In this document: positions 6,744-8,720 of the stretch, in pieces | Position numbering within the stretch: the first letter of the stretch is position 1 | Layout: every line of letters starts with the position of its first letter | Origin: Lentibacillus juripiscarius JCM 12147 | Lineage (GTDB): Bacteria > Bacillota > Bacilli > Bacillales_D > Amphibacillaceae | Assembly: GCA_001311805.1 (NCBI GenBank) | Contig: BBCA01000083.1 | Location: forward strand, 1 to 8,720 | DNA length: 8,720 nt | Direction of reading: 5' to 3' | Notes under the pieces: generated by a model | What the model saw: the letters and a program-made list of their open reading frames with translations, nothing else | Told to the model about the DNA's origin: nothing | The model's database searches: none | Position numbers and translations under genes: made by a program

Positions 6744-7501
6744 TCATTTAGCCGGTTTGGATTCGGCATGCGCCTGGTTGATTAGTTCGGATATAGATAC
6801 AAATTGGAAACCTTTATTTTTCAGACCGGGCAAAATGGTCTCCAGCGCTTTAGCAGTTTGTTTGACCGAGTCCGATGCGTGCAACAGGATAATATCGCCG
6901 TTGGATGTCTCATTCATGACAAAGTTTACGATCTTGTCAGTCCCAGGGTTTTTCCAATCGTTTGGATTAACGTTCCAATGTGTGACGGTAAAACCCTGCT
7001 TTTCGGCGAGTTCGATAATCTCTTTATTAAAGTGGCCGTTTGGTGGACGAAGAAGGTCCGTATCTTCGTATCCAAGTTTATCAAAGACATCTTTGGCCTG
7101 GACTAAATCTTTCCTCACTTCTTCGATTTCCTGATCAAGGTAGCTTTTATAACGATAGCCAAGCATCCCCAGTTCGTGTTCCTGTTCGGTAATTTCCTCT
7201 AAAATATCGGGATGACGTTCAGCCCACTCACCACTGACGAAGAATGTGGCTTGTACCTTTTTTCTTTAAGCTTTTCCAGAATATCGTGCACTTTTTCTTC
7301 TCCCCAGCTTATATTGAAAGTCAAAGCAATTTGGGGTTCGTCCGCATTCCCTTTGGTCAAAGCAAGTGGTTCATTTTGGATAAAACCGATAAAGTGCCAT
7401 CACGTTGAAACCAGAGGAATGAAGCTGCAAATAATGCGAATATAACAACCGCCAAATAACGTTTCCACTTTTTGAACCGAAATGTATAAAAAATGTTCCA
7501 T
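6744..7501 (-). CDS. pdaB: PdaB, sporulation polysaccharide-deacetylase-family protein (frameshifted)
   Basis: PdaB is needed to keep B. subtilis spores intact late in sporulation. Repair gives about 252-253 residues (B. subtilis about 254). A basic N-terminus (FRFKKWKRY) is followed by a membrane helix (about 16-32), then a NodB-type domain. Family blocks seen are ALTFNISWG, VQATFFVSGEWAERHPDIL, LLRPPNGHFNKEI, WNVNPNDWKNPG and DIILLHASDSVKQT. The usual metal-binding TFDDGP and HxxxH motifs are replaced (TFNISW and LGYRY). Breaks are T6 at 7258-7263 (T7 expected), A4 at 7382-7385 (A5 expected) and probably A6 at 7488-7493. The start at 7501 has GAGGGG 9 bases upstream. The alternative ATG at 7509 avoids one frameshift but has only 1-2 bases between GGGG and the start. 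Confidence 0.95.
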
Positions 7502-7532
7502 GAAATCATTCCCCTCAACAGTCCTTAATTCC

Positions 7533-7560
7533 ATTCTATGTACAAGTTCTGCTTATATGA
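7533..7560 (-). promoter_or_regulatory. SigE-type promoter of pdaB
   Basis: On the minus strand: TCATAT (7555-7560), 14 bases, CATAGAAT (7533-7540), a close fit to the mother-cell sigma-E consensus. The -10 ends 31 bases before the chosen ATG. CTTGTACATAGAATGG here nearly repeats CTTGTCCCATAGAATGG at the cwlD promoter. Confidence 0.75.
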
Positions 7561-7957
7561 ACACTTTTCTTCGTTTTAAAATCCCCGAGAAGGAGGAGGA
7601 GTTCCGTTCCATAAAAATATTGCAGTCCAAAGGGGATAAACTAGAGGGTACCTTGGGAATAGTAACGCTAATAAACGGAGCGTGAATCGTCCGGAGTTTT
7701 TTAGCAGTTAAATAAAGTATAAGTATTTTCTTATTGCATAAGGGCAAGGGTTATACTTTAAAGCATAAGGACTTCTAAGTTTCATAAGAATCTCTTTAGC
7801 GACAAGGCAAGATATCTAATGTATAGTTTAGCGTCATCTAATCCAACCCTAAACAATCCGTGACGATTTACCTAAAAATGCGGTTGAATTGTTTAAACGG
7901 TCGCTAAAAGGGAACAACAAGAAACAGACATATTTAGTTGAAGGTCAGGTGTTCAGC
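7561..7957. other. Intergenic stretch without a convincing gene
   Basis: This span lies between the pdaB promoter and the small gene at 7958. It holds the second inverted-repeat element (7704-7743), a nearby AAAGTATAA (7714-7722) / TTATACTTT (7751-7759) pair, and two GCATAAGG copies (7736, 7763). A weak sigma-A-like promoter, GCGACA (7799-7804), 17 bases, TATAGT (7822-7827), could serve the downstream gene. TTTAGCG occurs at 7795 and 7827, and inverted at 7902. The short frames on both strands lack ribosome sites and protein-like composition. Confidence 0.6.
7704..7743. repeat. Inverted-repeat element, copy 2 (degenerate)
   Basis: GCAGTTAAATAAAGTATAAG.. followed by TATTTTCTTATTGCATAAGG aligns along its whole length with the element at 3099-3138 (GCAGTTAAGAAAGTATAA.. 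and TACTTTCTTACTGCATAAG). It differs by a few substitutions and small indels. The two arms pair less well here than in copy 1, as expected for a decayed copy. It lies about 200 bases upstream of pdaB in the same orientation as copy 1. Confidence 0.6.
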
Positions 7958-8178
7958 ATGCTGGGATTTTTGATTAATGATGAAGAACAAAAGGAAATGG
8001 AATATGTAATAAACGTGAGCTTGAGGAATTACTGATGGACATGGAGGATTCCCGTATAGACGCTATGGTGAAAGATGCCATGAAAGAACGATACCAAACC
8101 ATGTTTAATTTATACCGGCGGGTGGCAAACCAGCAGGAATGCATGAAGTACATACCAAAACGTTCCGATCATCAGTAA
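7958..8178 (+). CDS. Small conserved-looking charged protein of about 73 aa (one frameshift)
   Basis: Repair of one base gives about 73 residues. It starts MLGFLINDEEQKEMEYVIKR, continues ELEELLMDMEDSRIDAMVKD and AMKERYQTMFNLYRRVANQQ, and ends at TAA 8176-8178. The composition is highly charged and helical, with no signal or membrane helix. It resembles short conserved hypothetical proteins of Bacillales by eye (inference from memory; no named function). The break is the AAA at 8011-8013 (AAAA expected, giving VIKREL). AGGTG lies about 6 bases before the ATG. The same frame stays open back to 7853 and reads protein-like (DLPKNAVELFKRSLKGNNKK), so a longer product from a non-ATG start, or a fragment of a larger gene, is possible. 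It sits between pdaB and the rRNA operon. Confidence 0.68.
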
Positions 8179-8450
8179 AGCTAGTTCAAGAGCTGGACTA
8201 AGGGGGGATTCACTTTTACATGCTGATTGGCTCTGTTGAATAGGGACGGTGCATGCAGAGAATATATAGAACTTCAGCGTTTGCCCAAACTCCCGGGCAT
8301 GTATCATGGACAAAGATTGGGATTCTGTGCTATTCTGCTGTTGCACGGAATGGTGGCTGCTCATTGTCAGCCCTATATCTAACGTTTTTAACGCTTAATA
8401 CAGAAAAATATGATAAACTATGTTTTTCGATGAATTTTTTGGTTTATCTA
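8179..8450. other. Gene-free stretch upstream of the rRNA operon promoters
   Basis: No frame here has a ribosome site with protein-like content. AAGGGGGG (8200s) precedes an ATG at 8220 that gives only seven codons. The right part (8380-8450) becomes very A/T-rich, as expected for UP-element DNA ahead of rRNA promoters. Longer frames crossing this region run over the rRNA promoters and are rejected. Confidence 0.55.
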
Positions 8451-8479
8451 TTGCACTCGAAAAATATTTATGCTATATT
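8451..8479 (+). promoter_or_regulatory. rRNA operon promoter P1 (sigma-A)
   Basis: TTGCAC (8451-8456), 17 bases, TATATT (8474-8479), with an extended -10 TGC just before it, in an A/T-rich setting. This is a strong sigma-A match placed as the upstream of two tandem promoters, the usual rrn arrangement. Confidence 0.75.
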
Positions 8480-8574
8480 ATTTTTGTTGTCAGCAAAACA
8501 ACTGTCACTGACTCGGAGGTTAGACACTTCGAAAGGATTTATTCAACTGGTTATAAAAAATATTGAATATCCCA

Positions 8575-8602
8575 TTGACTTTTATTGCAGCGATGATATA
8601 GT
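8575..8602 (+). promoter_or_regulatory. rRNA operon promoter P2 (sigma-A)
   Basis: TTGACT (8575-8580), 16 bases, TATAGT (8597-8602), preceded by the A/T-rich TTATAAAAAATATTGAATAT typical of an UP element. It lies about 120 bases downstream of P1 and just ahead of the boxA leader. Confidence 0.8.
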
Positions 8603-8609
8603 ATTATAC

Positions 8610-8720
8610 GTCGCGAAAACGACAGCAATCAAATTGCTCTTTGAAAACTGAACAAAACAGCCAGTATGATAAAACAGATGTCAAAGGTTGGAAATCAGAT
8701 GCTTTAGCATCTGGAATTAA
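8610..8720 (+). ncRNA. rRNA operon 5' leader with boxA antitermination site (partial)
   Basis: TGCTCTTTGAAAACTGAAC (8635-8653) is the boxA/leader block that precedes 16S rRNA in Bacillaceae; boxA recruits the Nus antitermination factors. Before it are two small hairpins: GTCG/CGAC (8610-8623) and AGCAAT/ATTGCT (8624-8638), the second overlapping boxA. Downstream, CAGATGC/GCATCTG (8696-8713) forms a perfect 7-bp stem with a TTTA loop, probably part of the 16S precursor processing region. The mature 16S start is not in the window and should lie a short way past 8720. Confidence 0.85.

Noticed and set aside
7589..7622. Strong purine run AAGGAGGAGGAG as ribosome site for a small gene
   Set aside because: No start codon at a usable distance; the nearest TTG is about 20 bases away and the frame is short.
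7645..7670. GAGGGTACCTTGG as part of a T-box riboswitch
   Set aside because: Only a loose likeness to the T-box core; no specifier stem, antiterminator or downstream aminoacid gene.
8242..8250. AGGGACGGT, a motif seen in some REP/RAYT-type repeats
   Set aside because: Nine bases only, with no complementary half nearby and no transposase.
8110..8364. 84-codon minus-strand frame
   Set aside because: Overlaps the end of the small + strand gene, no ribosome site, no recognisable pattern.
8253..8651. 132-codon plus-strand frame
   Set aside because: It runs across both rRNA promoters and into boxA; start lacks a ribosome site.

Overview
The window looks like a low-to-moderate GC, endospore-forming member of the Bacillaceae, probably a halotolerant Virgibacillus/Lentibacillus/Oceanobacillus-type organism. 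The genus is an inference; no database search was possible. The core of the window is the gene order cwlD - salA(mrp) - gerD - kbaA - pdaB followed by an rRNA operon leader, which is the order known next to an rrn operon in Bacillus subtilis.

Layout. (1) 3-1712: the end of a multi-pass membrane protein gene (possibly Yip1/YknW-like), overlapping by ATGA a membrane-fusion (HlyD/YknX-like) efflux adaptor. (2) 1831-3077: three small DUF948-type proteins, each one membrane helix plus an amphipathic or coiled-coil region. Two are on + and one on -, converging on a shared hairpin terminator. (3) 3099-3250: an inverted-repeat element, then a good SigE-type promoter. (4) 3285-7501: the sporulation/germination block. 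It holds cwlD (cortex muramic-lactam amidase), salA (Mrp-type P-loop ATPase/regulator), gerD (germination lipoprotein, minus strand), kbaA (activator of the KinB sporulation kinase pathway) and pdaB (PdaB-family deacetylase-like protein, minus strand, with its own SigE-type promoter). Convergent pairs are separated by single bidirectional hairpin terminators. (5) 7510-7957: intergenic, with a second, degenerate copy of the inverted-repeat element. (6) 7958-8178: a small charged conserved-looking protein. (7) 8179-8720: no gene; it carries two tandem sigma-A promoters and the boxA-containing leader of an rRNA operon, whose 16S gene should begin just past the right edge.

The genes fit together as follows: KbaA helps trigger sporulation, CwlD modifies the cortex, PdaB acts in late spore maintenance, GerD acts in nutrient germination, and SalA is a global regulator.

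Nearly every conserved gene is broken by one to three single-base (occasionally two-base) indels, almost all in homopolymers. I located about 19 to 20. Repairing them gives proteins of the expected family length (CwlD 237 aa, SalA 352 aa), so they are most likely sequencing errors rather than real pseudogenes. Coordinates below span the whole repaired genes. I see no convincing novel system. The most interesting leftovers are the DUF948 trio, the dispersed inverted repeat, the inverted repeat at the salA promoter, and the small ORFs at the kbaA start and the third DUF948 gene's end.
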